A DNA stretch of 64,000 nt, taken from assembly GCF_001547995.1 (NCBI RefSeq), contig NZ_AP014690.1:2415001-2479000 (forward strand), given 5' to 3'. Shown piece after piece: positions 34,062-42,560 of the stretch. Every line of letters begins with the position of its first letter. Position 1 is the stretch's first letter. The position numbers and the translations under genes were made by a program. Source of the DNA: Asaia bogorensis NBRC 16594 (GTDB taxonomy: Bacteria > Pseudomonadota > Alphaproteobacteria > Acetobacterales > Acetobacteraceae). The notes under the pieces were generated by a model. That model saw nothing but the letters and a program-made list of their open reading frames with translations, did not search any database and was not told the origin of the DNA.

Positions 34062-35855
34062 ATGTCCATGAATGTCAGCGAATTCATGTGGAAACGCCTT
34101 CAGGAATGGGGCCTGAAAAGGGCCTATGGATATCCGGGTGATGGTGCAGGCGGGATCGATGTGGCGCTTCAGCGCGAGATCGATGCCGGGCGTGTGGAAT
34201 ATGTTCAGGTGCGCCATGAGGAAATGGCGGCGTTCATGGCTTCCGCCCATGCCAAATTCACTGGTCAGGTCGGGCTTTGCTTTGCCACCTCGGGGCCGGG
34301 TGCCATTCATCTGCTCAACGGACTTTATGACGCCAAGCTCGATCATGTGGGCGTCGTCGCCATCATGGGCCAGCAGGCGCGCACCTGTATCGGGTCGAAT
34401 TACCAGCAGGAAGTCGATCTGCAATCGCTCTGCAAAGATGTCGGCTCGGAATATATCGTTACCGTTACCGAACCTTCGCAGATGAGACACGCCATCGATC
34501 GCGCCGTGCGTATCGCCCGTGACAAACGTGCCCCTACCATCGTAATCGTCCCCAACGACCTGCAGGAACTGCCCTACAAGGAAGCGCCTGTGGCGCATGG
34601 CTTTACCCATACCGGCATTGGCGAGACAGTCATCAGCCCCGTGCCAGAGATGCATGGCCTGCAGGCCGCCGCGGAAATTCTGAATTCAGGCAAGAAAGTC
34701 GCCATTCTGGCCGGCGCAGGCGCGCTGGAAGCGACGGATGAGCTGATTGCGATCGCCGACCTGCTGGGCGCCGGTATTGCCAAGGCGCTTCTGGGCAAGG
34801 CCGCTGTGCCAGACGAACTGCCCTATGTCACTGGCTCACTCGGCCTGCTCGGCACCAAACCGTCCTGGGACCTGATGAAGGAATGTGACACCTTCCTGAT
34901 GGTGGGCTCGGCCTATCCGTATAGCGAGTTCCTGCCCAATCCGGGTCAGGCACGCGGCGTGCAGATCGATATCAACGGCTCCAACCTCTCTCTGCGCTAC
35001 CCGATGGAAGTCTGCCTACAAGGCGACAGCGCCGCAACGCTGCGCGCCCTGATCCCCCTTTTGCAGCGCAAGAGCGACCGGAGCTGGCGCGAAAAAATCG
35101 AGAAGGAAGTCGAGACGTGGTGGAAGGTTCTCGAAGCCCGCGCCATGACGGACGCCAACCCGATCAACCCGCAGCGCGTATTCTGGGAATTGTCACCCCG
35201 TCTGCCTGAAAACGCCATCATCACCGCCGATTCAGGCTCGGTCGCCAACTGGTTTGCGCGGGATCTGAAAATCCGTCGTGGCATGAAGGCCTCGCTCTCG
35301 GGCGGCCTTGCCTCGCTTGGAGCTGGCACACCTTATGCGGTCGCCGCGAAAATGGCCTTTCCTGAACGGACCGTCATTGCCTGCATGGGCGACGGGGCGA
35401 TGCAGATGAATGGCCTGAACGTGATGATCACGATCTCCAAATACTGGAAGCAATGGGAAAATCCGAAACTGATCGTTCTCGTGCTCAACAACCAGGACCT
35501 CAATCAGGTGACATGGGAGGAGCGCGTCCAACTTGGCGAGGGCAAGACGACCGCCACGCAATCCATTCCAGATTTCCCGTATCACAAATACGCCGAATTG
35601 CTCGACCTCAAGGGTATTCTGGTCGATCACCCCGATCAAATTGCCGGTGCATGGGAAGAGGCCCTGAACGCGGATCGACCCGTTATCCTCGAAGCCCGCA
35701 CCGATCCCGACGTGCCGCCCCTGCCACCGCACATCACCCTGCAACAGGCCAAAGCTTTCCTCTCTTCCCTGCCGACCGAACCCGAACTGCTCGATGTCAT
35801 CCGTGGGTCAGCGAAGGAAATGCTGGCCACGTTCCTGCCTTCGAAGAAATCCTGA
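34062..35855 (+). CDS. Thiamine-diphosphate enzyme, pyruvate oxidase/acetolactate synthase superfamily
   Basis: 597 residues. Start ATG 34062 has GGAG (34048-34051) upstream; ATG 34023 would add 13 residues. The Pyr domain contains RHEEMAAFMASAHAKFTG, with Glu53 as the cofactor-activating base, and CFATSGPGAIHLLNGLYDA. The central domain has GAGALEATDELIAIADLLGA. The PP domain has MGDGAMQMNGLNVMITISKYW, ending in VLNNQDLNQ, the GDG-N26-NN TDP motif. It is not a perfect match to PoxB (no clear C-terminal amphipathic lipid-binding helix). It could be a pyruvate oxidase or dehydrogenase making acetate or acetyl-phosphate, or another decarboxylase. It is first of four tightly packed genes with a GMC oxidoreductase; their joint role is unknown. 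Confidence 0.9.
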   Translation: MSMNVSEFMWKRLQEWGLKRAYGYPGDGAGGIDVALQREIDAGRVEYVQVRHEEMAAFMASAHAKFTGQVGLCFATSGPGAIHLLNGLYDAKLDHVGVVAIMGQQARTCIGSNYQQEVDLQSLCKDVGSEYIVTVTEPSQMRHAIDRAVRIARDKRAPTIVIVPNDLQELPYKEAPVAHGFTHTGIGETVISPVPEMHGLQAAAEILNSGKKVAILAGAGALEATDELIAIADLLGAGIAKALLGKAAVPDELPYVTGSLGLLGTKPSWDLMKECDTFLMVGSAYPYSEFLPNPGQARGVQIDINGSNLSLRYPMEVCLQGDSAATLRALIPLLQRKSDRSWREKIEKEVETWWKVLEARAMTDANPINPQRVFWELSPRLPENAIITADSGSVANWFARDLKIRRGMKASLSGGLASLGAGTPYAVAAKMAFPERTVIACMGDGAMQMNGLNVMITISKYWKQWENPKLIVLVLNNQDLNQVTWEERVQLGEGKTTATQSIPDFPYHKYAELLDLKGILVDHPDQIAGAWEEALNADRPVILEARTDPDVPPLPPHITLQQAKAFLSSLPTEPELLDVIRGSAKEMLATFLPSKKS

Positions 35856-36833
35856 ATGCCGCGTTATAGTGGCCCGCGTGGCGCGGTCGGCTGGGCCCTC
35901 GGCCTGACCGGCGCGCTCACAGCGGCGGCCTTCGCTGCCGCAACGCGAGGCGGGCGCATGAGCCGGAAATCCGCCCTCCCTGCCCTTGCGGCAGAGCCGC
36001 CTCCCTCGGCGGATCGCGCCAATCTCGCCGCAAGACGCCTCAACCGTTCCGCGGGCACACTGGCCGCTTCGGTTTTTTTCGACAGTGCCGTCGAACATTA
36101 CCGGGGCGATTTTGCAAACAAGGCGATGTACACCCCCCTTGTTACCTCGGCCCTCGCCCTCGCCGTCTCGGCGCATGGTACGGCGGATAGACGCGCTCAT
36201 GCGCATCTGGTCCGCGACGGGGTTTATGCCCTGACAGGGCTCGTGGGGTTGGTGGGTACCGGGTTTCACATCTGGAATGTCGTCCAGAAGCCGGGACGAT
36301 TCATCTGGCAGAACCTCTTTTACGGGGCGCCGCTCGGGGCGCCCATGGCCATAGGGCTCTCTGGCCTTCTCGGTTTTTTCTCTGAACGAGTGCGCGAGAC
36401 AAAACCGGGCGACGTGCCGAAACTGTTCGGTCTGCCCGCAGGGCGCGTCATCGGCGCGGTCACCGGCGCTGGCATGGTCGGCACAACGGGTGAGGCCGGG
36501 TTGCTCCATTTCCGCGGGAGTTTCCATGACCCGTTCATGGTCCTGCCTGTTGCCATGCCGCCTGCCGCTGCCGTGGCCATCACCCATGCTGCGTTGGGCG
36601 ATGCCCGGACGGACCGTCGCCTGACACGCTGGTGGCTGCGCGCTACCGCCATCATGGGGGTGTCCGGCACCGTCTTTCATGCGATTGGCGTCGGACGTGA
36701 CATGGATGGCTGGCGCAACATCCAGCAGAACCTGCTCAATGGCCCCCCTATTCCGGCCCCGCCCGCCTTCACCGGACTGGCGCTTGCCGGGCTCGCGGCG
36801 CTCGATCTGATGGAGGATGACCGCGATGTCTGA
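35856..36833 (+). CDS. Membrane protein of unknown function in TPP/GMC operon
   Basis: 325 residues beginning right after the TPP enzyme stop. Hydrophobic segments are at about 10-28 (VGWALGLTGALTAAAFAAA), 90-105, 125-140, 165-180, 205-220, 230-250 and near the C terminus, but several are short. The text is Ala/Gly-rich; GFHIWNVVQKPGRFIWQNLFYGAPLGAPMAIGLSGLLGFF and FHAIGVGRDMDGWRNIQQNLLNGPPIPAPPAF are internally similar, with two repeats of 'FH..GV...GRFIWQN..G.P..AP'. This suggests a duplicated half. I do not recognise the family. It overlaps the next gene by 8 bp and is presumably its partner. Confidence 0.8.
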   Translation: MPRYSGPRGAVGWALGLTGALTAAAFAAATRGGRMSRKSALPALAAEPPPSADRANLAARRLNRSAGTLAASVFFDSAVEHYRGDFANKAMYTPLVTSALALAVSAHGTADRRAHAHLVRDGVYALTGLVGLVGTGFHIWNVVQKPGRFIWQNLFYGAPLGAPMAIGLSGLLGFFSERVRETKPGDVPKLFGLPAGRVIGAVTGAGMVGTTGEAGLLHFRGSFHDPFMVLPVAMPPAAAVAITHAALGDARTDRRLTRWWLRATAIMGVSGTVFHAIGVGRDMDGWRNIQQNLLNGPPIPAPPAFTGLALAGLAALDLMEDDRDV

Positions 36834-37467
36834 GCGCTATCCGGGTTATGATGTGCTCAATAAGCGCCTCGGTCCTTCATGGAACGATGCGACGCGCCGT
36901 GTGATTGACGAGCGCCTCGCTGTACCGCGTGAGGCGCGCTTTCTGGAGCAGGCGGAATGGCTGACGCTTTGCGCCCTTTGCGACAGAGTCATGCCCCAGC
37001 CGAATGATCGCGCGCCCGTTCCGCTTGCTGCCTATGTTGACCAGAAGTTGCTCAAAGATGAGCGCCCCGGTTTTCGCGATGCAGCCCTGCCCCCCCAGCG
37101 CGAAACATGGAAGAGCGGCCTGGCGGTATTCGAAGCCGAAGCCCGCGCACGCCACAATGCCTCATTCCACCTTCTATCCGCTGCCGATCAGGAAAACCTG
37201 ATGCGCGAAGCCGGGGCCGGTCGTCTGGGCCATGCCGGGTGGAGCGCTGAGCAGATGCAGCTTTTCTTCAATGGACATGTGCTGACCGATATCCTCTCCG
37301 CCTATTACGCCCATCCCACTGCCTGGAGCGAAATCGGGTTTGGGGGTCCAGCAAGCCCACGGGGCTACGTCCGTATGCAGAATGACCGCCGCGACCCTTG
37401 GGAGGCGATCGAAGCCACGCCCGAAACGGTCGAGAAAGTGCGCAAGGAAAACCGTCATGTCCGATAA
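36826..37467 (+). CDS. Gluconate 2-dehydrogenase subunit 3-like protein
   Basis: 213 residues. ATG 36826 is preferred over 36817 because GGAGG lies 7 nt upstream of the former and abuts the latter. Family blocks are FLEQAEWLTLCALCDRVMPQP near 40-60, DQKLLKDERPGFRD, and the C-terminal HPTAWSEIGFGGPASPRGYVRM, shared with the small subunit of membrane GMC dehydrogenases. In classical complexes this subunit carries a Tat signal and exports the flavoprotein; here none is visible (N terminus MSERYPGYDVLNKR), so the complex may be cytoplasmic. It overlaps genes on both sides. Confidence 0.85.
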   Translation: MSERYPGYDVLNKRLGPSWNDATRRVIDERLAVPREARFLEQAEWLTLCALCDRVMPQPNDRAPVPLAAYVDQKLLKDERPGFRDAALPPQRETWKSGLAVFEAEARARHNASFHLLSAADQENLMREAGAGRLGHAGWSAEQMQLFFNGHVLTDILSAYYAHPTAWSEIGFGGPASPRGYVRMQNDRRDPWEAIEATPETVEKVRKENRHVR

Positions 37468-39106
37468 TCCCTTGCTCACACCGCGCGCCATTAATGGCCG
37501 CGCACCGGATGTTTTTCGCAAGGGCGAATGGGTGCCTATGCGCGAATATGCGCAGAATGAGCCGGTGGATTTCGTGGTGATTGGCACCGGGGCGGGTGGC
37601 GGTCCCCTCATCGCCCGTCTGGCTGAGATGGGTTATTCAGTCATCGGGTTCGATGCGGGCGCGTATTTCAGGCCGCTTGAGGATTTTGCCTCTGACGAGA
37701 CCAGTCAGAGCCAGCTTTACTGGACCGATGAACGGCTGATCGACGGGGCAAATCCGATCAAGATGGGCAGCAATAACAGCGGCAAGGCCGTTGGCGGCTC
37801 AACAGTCCATTTCGCTATGGTTTCATTACGATTCAGGCCCGAATGGTTCCAGTCACGCACCAAGCTGGGCTATGCGGTCGACTGGCCGCTCGATTGGCGC
37901 GAGATGTGGTCGTATTACGACAAGGCTGAACGCGACCTCGCCATTGCCGGGCCGATTTCCTACCCTTGGGGGCCAAAACGGCCACGCTATCCCTATCGTG
38001 CGCATGAAATTGGCGGCGCGGCGGAGTGGCTTGCGCGTGGTGCCGAGGCGATGGGCTATCAATGGTCTGAAACGCCTCTCGCCACGGTCTCGGCACCGCG
38101 CGGCGACTCCCCCTCTTGCGTCTATCGTGGCTTCTGTCGTGTCGGGTGCTCGACCAACGCCAAACAGAGCCAGCTTGTGACCTATATTCCCCGTGCCCTG
38201 AAGGCCGGTGCCGAGATTCGCGATCTTGCCATGGTGGGACGCATAGAGACCAATGCGCAGGGTGTCGCGACCGGTGTGCATTATCATCGCGAAGGGACGT
38301 GGCATTTCCAGAAGGCGAAACAGGTCATCGTTGCCGGTTATGCCATCGAGACGCCGCGACTATTGCTCAACTCGGCCACAGACCGCTTTCCGCAAGGGCT
38401 CGGCAATCGGTCGGGTTATGTGGGGCGCAACCTCATGGTTCAATCCAATCAGGCTGTTTATGGCAAGATGAAAGAGACGGTGCGCTGGAACAAGGGACCG
38501 CCCTCTCTAACCATCACTGAGCACTGGAACTATGAGGACAAGAAGGATTTCTTTGGCGGGTATTGCTGGATGGCCCAGGGTCCCCTGCCGCTGGAATGGT
38601 CCTCTGCCGTTTCCTCATCGCGCGGGCTGTGGGGCGAGGCGCTGCGCCAGAAAATGATGGATTATAACCATCAGGTCGGCCTCAAGATGGTAGGGGAAAT
38701 GCTCCCCAGCATGAATAACCGCGTCACGCTGGCTGATGAGAAAGACCAGTATGGCCTGCCCATCACACGTATCACCTATGGCTGGCAGGATAACGACAAG
38801 GTCATGATCCAGCACGCTCTGGGCGAAATGCAGCGCTCACTCGAACTCATTGGCGCACAGGATATCTGGCGTCAGGAGAACGATACCAACCATCTGGCAG
38901 GAACGGCGCGGATGGGGTTTTCGGCAGAAACATCGGTGGTTGATGCCGATTGTCGCAGCTGGGATGTCCCCAATCTGTGGATCTGCGACGGGTCGATTTT
39001 CCCGACCACAGGGGGCGTCAATCCCTCATTGACCATCACCGCCATTGCCCTGCGCACCGCCGACCGCATCCAGACACTGCATCGTCAGGGAAAGATCTCG
39101 CTCTGA
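37457..39106 (+). CDS. GMC-family FAD oxidoreductase (gluconate/sorbitol-dehydrogenase-like large subunit)
   Basis: 549 residues; ATG 37457 overlaps the subunit-3 stop by 11 bp and has AAGGAAA upstream. FAD-binding VVIGTGAGGGPLIARLAEMGYSV is at about 36-58. GSNNSGKAVGGSTVHFAMVSLRFRPEWF holds the GG.S family signature; the C-terminal domain has TNHLAGTARMG and NPSLTITAIALRTADRI with the active-site His/Asn region. The type matches the gluconate-2-dehydrogenase alpha group, whose partner is subunit 3; the cytochrome c subunit is not found. Together with the TPP enzyme and a membrane protein it forms one four-gene operon. Substrate unknown: a polyol, aldehyde or sugar acid is likely. Confidence 0.9.
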   Translation: MSDNPLLTPRAINGRAPDVFRKGEWVPMREYAQNEPVDFVVIGTGAGGGPLIARLAEMGYSVIGFDAGAYFRPLEDFASDETSQSQLYWTDERLIDGANPIKMGSNNSGKAVGGSTVHFAMVSLRFRPEWFQSRTKLGYAVDWPLDWREMWSYYDKAERDLAIAGPISYPWGPKRPRYPYRAHEIGGAAEWLARGAEAMGYQWSETPLATVSAPRGDSPSCVYRGFCRVGCSTNAKQSQLVTYIPRALKAGAEIRDLAMVGRIETNAQGVATGVHYHREGTWHFQKAKQVIVAGYAIETPRLLLNSATDRFPQGLGNRSGYVGRNLMVQSNQAVYGKMKETVRWNKGPPSLTITEHWNYEDKKDFFGGYCWMAQGPLPLEWSSAVSSSRGLWGEALRQKMMDYNHQVGLKMVGEMLPSMNNRVTLADEKDQYGLPITRITYGWQDNDKVMIQHALGEMQRSLELIGAQDIWRQENDTNHLAGTARMGFSAETSVVDADCRSWDVPNLWICDGSIFPTTGGVNPSLTITAIALRTADRIQTLHRQGKISL

Positions 39107-39127
39107 TCACCCCCTGACGCTGGGCCC

Positions 39128-39721
39128 TCAGTCGGCACGCAGGAACAGCACAACGCCGAGCGAGGCCTTGTCCAGATCGATCCTCACCCGACTTTCATCC
39201 CGGACTGGCATGAAAGCTAGACTGAACGGCGCGAACCGGGTGAGGCGCGGACCTGTGAAGGGCTTGCCCGAATTCCAGCCGGCTTCATCATGACCATAGG
39301 CGCAGAACAGCGACAGACGCCCTCCCGGCTCAGGCTGCCCCCCGGCCACGCCCGTGGTGAGAACCAGACTGATCCGGTTCGATCCCGAGAGGGCCGCGGC
39401 AAGCGACGCACAATGGGCAAGGTCCTCTGCCAGAAAATCCGGATATCCTTCCTCCGAAACAAGAGCCTGAGCCGCCTGCATCACCTGTTCGACCGTTCCT
39501 GAGAGCGAGAGCGGCTCCAGAGGCGGCAAGGCCTCTCTCATGGCATCCACCCAGCTCTGTGGAGGTTGGCGCGTCCAGATGACCATATCGAGATCCTGAC
39601 GGGTCAGGCTTGCCAGTGTGTCCTCCAGATTACCGGCGCGGACATGGGGAACCTGGCCTGACAGGGAAGCCATCCCGTGCAGCATATCCTGCCCGTCGGG
39701 CCAGCTCTCAATGGCGAACAT
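39128..39721 (-). CDS. Degenerate second DUF1826-like protein
   Basis: About 197 residues from ATG 39721; ATG 39808 would overlap the upstream gene by 100 nt. The N-terminal half (LTRQDLDMVIWTRQPPQSWVDAMREAL) and EDLAHCASLAAALSGSNRISLVLTTG parallel the usual DUF1826 pattern 'L.IW.R..P....' and the acid-rich helix. The FHVD motif and the RLL/YVGPG block of its neighbour are missing. It ends in a beta-rich stretch (RFAPFSLAFMPV and RIDLDKASLGVVLFL). It follows DUF1826 by a 14-bp overlap. It looks like a diverged or shortened copy. Family link is by eye; function unknown. Confidence 0.65.
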   Translation of the reverse strand: MFAIESWPDGQDMLHGMASLSGQVPHVRAGNLEDTLASLTRQDLDMVIWTRQPPQSWVDAMREALPPLEPLSLSGTVEQVMQAAQALVSEEGYPDFLAEDLAHCASLAAALSGSNRISLVLTTGVAGGQPEPGGRLSLFCAYGHDEAGWNSGKPFTGPRLTRFAPFSLAFMPVRDESRVRIDLDKASLGVVLFLRAD

Positions 39722-40403
39722 GCAACCCCGCATCATCGTCCGGCGCGTACCCGTCCTGCGGGGGCAGGCCGCGATCAACTGTGCCATGATCCTCTTCGCA
39801 GCAGGCATCGATCAGACCGTCATGCCCCAACGCAGTCTCGTCAATCGTCAGCAGCAGCCTTCCCCCGACCTGAAGCTGTGCCGCTGTCATCGGTGGAGAC
39901 CGATGTCGCACCGTGCATTGATCGGACCAGTCGGGATGGGCCGTCCCTGCCAGAAAGACAACCGCCCCTGGCGGGGTATCCTCGATGTGGGCGCCGTCAT
40001 CGCGTGTCCATTGCACGCCCGGCCCGACATAGCTGCGCAACAGACGCAAGGCGAGGTGATCGACATGGAATTTGCGGCAGCTATCCGTCACGATCCGCTC
40101 AAGCCTGACCCGCATGACAGAGTGCCCCGTCATATCGGCGTAGAGCGACACAAGCGACATGATATCCTCGCGCAAGGCGTCGAACGTGCCCTGCAAGGCA
40201 TCGGCCAGCTTCACCCCCAACTCATCACGCGTACCGCGCAGCACAATCACGGCGGGACGGGTCGCAAGGTAGCGATAGGCCGCATCGCGCACCTCTGCGT
40301 GCAAGCCCAGTGGCAGCGTCGTCAGGTCGCCGGAAGGGAGTGTGACCGCCAGCGGGCTTTTACGGAAGGCGAGGATACGTCGCGTCGGGCAGGAAGCAAT
40401 CAT
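39708..40403 (-). CDS. DUF1826 family protein (Zur regulon)
   Basis: 231 residues. The C-terminal half has CRKFHVDHLALRLLRSYVGPGVQW, with the conserved 'C..FH.D....RLL.TY.GPGT' pattern of DUF1826, and PGAVVFLAG, HRSPPM and RLLLTIDE. The fixed His/Asp/Cys set suggests metal binding or an iron/2OG-like fold, but no role is proven. GAGG is 7 nt upstream of the ATG. The Zur-type palindrome (40422-40439) is 19 nt upstream. In many proteobacteria DUF1826 genes occur beside CobW/zinc chaperone genes under Zur. Confidence 0.88.
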   Translation of the reverse strand: MIASCPTRRILAFRKSPLAVTLPSGDLTTLPLGLHAEVRDAAYRYLATRPAVIVLRGTRDELGVKLADALQGTFDALREDIMSLVSLYADMTGHSVMRVRLERIVTDSCRKFHVDHLALRLLRSYVGPGVQWTRDDGAHIEDTPPGAVVFLAGTAHPDWSDQCTVRHRSPPMTAAQLQVGGRLLLTIDETALGHDGLIDACCEEDHGTVDRGLPPQDGYAPDDDAGLHVRH

Positions 40404-40421
40404 GGGTGGCCCTCAGAGTAA

Positions 40422-40439
40422 GTTATGTTATAACATAAC
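40422..40439. promoter_or_regulatory. Perfect 18-bp Zur-type operator palindrome
   Basis: GTTATGTTATAACATAAC is its own reverse complement, with core ATGTTATAACAT like known alphaproteobacterial Zur boxes. It sits 19 nt before the DUF1826 start and 52 nt before the CobW start, in the divergent promoter of both. Confidence 0.85.
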
Positions 40440-40490
40440 AGTTCTAGCAAAGATTTCAATCCTTCCCCGTTCCCTTGCCCCGAGCGCCTC

Positions 40491-41768
40491 ATGCCCGATT
40501 CATCCAGCCTTTCCCCCGCTCATCTTTCCGCCGAGACCGCCGAAACCCTCGCGACCAATAAGGGAGACCGTGACACGCGCCTGCCGGTGACCATACTCTC
40601 AGGATATCTCGGCGCAGGGAAAACCACGCTGATGAACCATCTGCTGCATAACCGCGAAGGCTTGCGGATAGCGGTGATCGTCAATGACATGAGTGAGGTG
40701 AATATCGATTCCGCACTCATTCGCGCGGGCCATGCCGATCTGACGCGTGCAGAGGAAAACCTCGTTGAGATGACCAATGGCTGCATCTGCTGCACGCTTC
40801 GCGACGACCTTCTGACGGAAATCAGCCGCATTGCCGCTCTTGATCGCTTTGACTACCTGCTGATTGAATCAACAGGCATTGCAGAGCCTATGCCCATTGC
40901 CGCCACATTCGAGTTTCGTGACGAGGCAGGGCATAGTCTGAGCGACGTGGCGCGGCTCGATACGATGGTGACGGTGGTCGATGCGGTCAATCTGCTCAAT
41001 GACTTCTCCTCCACCGATTTCCTGCATGAGCGGGGTGAGAGCGCTGGCGAGGATGACCACCGCAGCCTTGTCGATCTTCTGACGGAGCAGATCGAATTTG
41101 CCGATGTCATCGTGCTCAACAAGATCGATACGGCAAGCGAGGCGCAGCGCCGGGTCGCACGCTCCATCATCAACGCCCTCAATAGCGAGGCCCGGGTGAT
41201 CGAAACCTCGGAAAGCCGTCTTGCCTCGCGGGAGGTGCTTGATACCGGCCTTTTCGATTTCGAGCGGGCCCATCGCCATGCCCGCTGGTTTCAGGAACTC
41301 TATCACCCGCACATGCATGCGCCAGAGACCGACGCCTATGGCGTGACCAGCTTCGTCTATCGCGCCCAGCGACCATTCGAGCCGGAAGCCTTCGCTTCAC
41401 TGATCGCCCGCTCATGGCCGGGGCTTGTGCGCGCCAAGGGGTATTTCTGGCTGGCGACCCGCCCCGACTGGGTGGGAGAGCTGAGTATTGCCGGCTCGCT
41501 GGCGCGCAACCAGGCCGCCGGGCGCTGGTGGGCAAGTATCCCTGCGGCAGACTGGCCGACCGATCCTGAATGGCGGCAAACACTCGATGCGCTATGGGAC
41601 CATTGCTATGGTGACCGCAGACAGGAGCTCGTTTTTATCGGTGCCAACCTGAACGAGGCCGCCTTGCGTCAGGCGCTTGACGCGTGCCTGATCACACCGC
41701 CCAATACCGGCGCTTTCGATCCCGGTCTTTATGCCGATTTGCGGGACCCGTTTCTCCCATGGGGATGA
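40491..41768 (+). CDS. CobW/COG0523 GTPase, zinc metallochaperone type
   Basis: 425 residues. G-domain with Walker [11 protein letters not shown] (about 39-47), [11 protein letters not shown] with the metal-binding CxCC motif, ESTGIAEP and NKID. The C-terminal COG0523 domain starts near 280 ([17 protein letters not shown]) and has [17 protein letters not shown]. Family members such as ZigA and ZagA deliver zinc under shortage; the Zur-type palindrome upstream supports this over cobalamin synthesis, and no cob genes are near. It is divergent from DUF1826 and convergent with an SDR gene. Confidence 0.92.
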   Translation: MPDSSSLSPAHLSAETAETLATNKGDRDTRLPVTILSGYLGAGKTTLMNHLLHNREGLRIAVIVNDMSEVNIDSALIRAGHADLTRAEENLVEMTNGCICCTLRDDLLTEISRIAALDRFDYLLIESTGIAEPMPIAATFEFRDEAGHSLSDVARLDTMVTVVDAVNLLNDFSSTDFLHERGESAGEDDHRSLVDLLTEQIEFADVIVLNKIDTASEAQRRVARSIINALNSEARVIETSESRLASREVLDTGLFDFERAHRHARWFQELYHPHMHAPETDAYGVTSFVYRAQRPFEPEAFASLIARSWPGLVRAKGYFWLATRPDWVGELSIAGSLARNQAAGRWWASIPAADWPTDPEWRQTLDALWDHCYGDRRQELVFIGANLNEAALRQALDACLITPPNTGAFDPGLYADLRDPFLPWG

Positions 41769-41789
41769 TAACGAGCCCTGTGACACCCC

Positions 41790-42560
41790 TTACAGCGCGG
41801 TATAACCGCCATCGACAAAGATCTCCTGCCCATTGATCATGCCTGAGGCGGGCGCGGCAAGATAAAGCACCAGATCGGCCACTTCCTGCGGCGTGGCCAC
41901 ACGGCCTGCGGGGATTTTTTCCAGGAAACGCTGAAGCTTGTCCCCCTCCCCCCATACGCGCTCGCCCATGGGCGTCCAGACCACGGTAGGACAGACCGCA
42001 TTGGCCTGGATGTTATGCTGGGCCCATTCAGCGGTCATCACCTTGGTCAGGCCGTTCAACCCGGCTTTCGACGCGACATAGGGACCATGATCGACGAGCG
42101 CCACACCGCTGGCCATCGAGCTGATATTGATGATCTTGCCTGCCTTGGCGGCAATCATGCCAGGTGCAAGCGCACGGGCCATAAGCCAGGGCGCACGCAG
42201 GTTGAGGTTCAGGATGGAATCCCATTCCTCAACGCTCTGCTCGGTCAGCGAGCGCGGGATGCTCATGCCCGCGTTATTGACCAGGATCGTCGCGTCACCT
42301 AGCGTCGATTTGATCCGGGCCGTTACTGCCTCGGCGGCCTCGGCATCCAGAAGATCTGCGGCCAGTGCCAGACATTCACGTCCATTCGCCGTTACGCGGG
42401 TTCGTGTTTCTTCCAGCAGGGCCTCGTCACGCGCCACAGCCACGATATCGGCGCCAGCTGCGCTCAGGGTCTCACAGATCGTGACCCCCAGGCCGCGTGA
42501 GGCGCCGGTCACGACGGCAATCTTTCCTTCAAGCGAAAAGCGGTTCGAGAGAGCGTTCAT
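41790..42560 (-). CDS. Short-chain dehydrogenase/reductase (polyol/sugar type)
   Basis: 256 residues. ATG 42560 begins MNALSNRFSLEGKIAVVTGASRGLG, preferred over ATG 42599 which would start inside the AraC gene. NAD(P) motif TGASRGLG (about 18-25), NNAG, and catalytic Ser plus YVASK. C-terminal NGQEIFVDGGYTAL is typical of SDRs. Group members include gluconate 5-dehydrogenase and related sugar reductases. The AraC stop overlaps this start (ATGA), so the two are co-translated. Substrate likely a polyol-derived ketose or sugar acid, together with the polyol dehydrogenase upstream. It is convergent with the CobW gene. Confidence 0.88.
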   Translation of the reverse strand: MNALSNRFSLEGKIAVVTGASRGLGVTICETLSAAGADIVAVARDEALLEETRTRVTANGRECLALAADLLDAEAAEAVTARIKSTLGDATILVNNAGMSIPRSLTEQSVEEWDSILNLNLRAPWLMARALAPGMIAAKAGKIINISSMASGVALVDHGPYVASKAGLNGLTKVMTAEWAQHNIQANAVCPTVVWTPMGERVWGEGDKLQRFLEKIPAGRVATPQEVADLVLYLAAPASGMINGQEIFVDGGYTAL

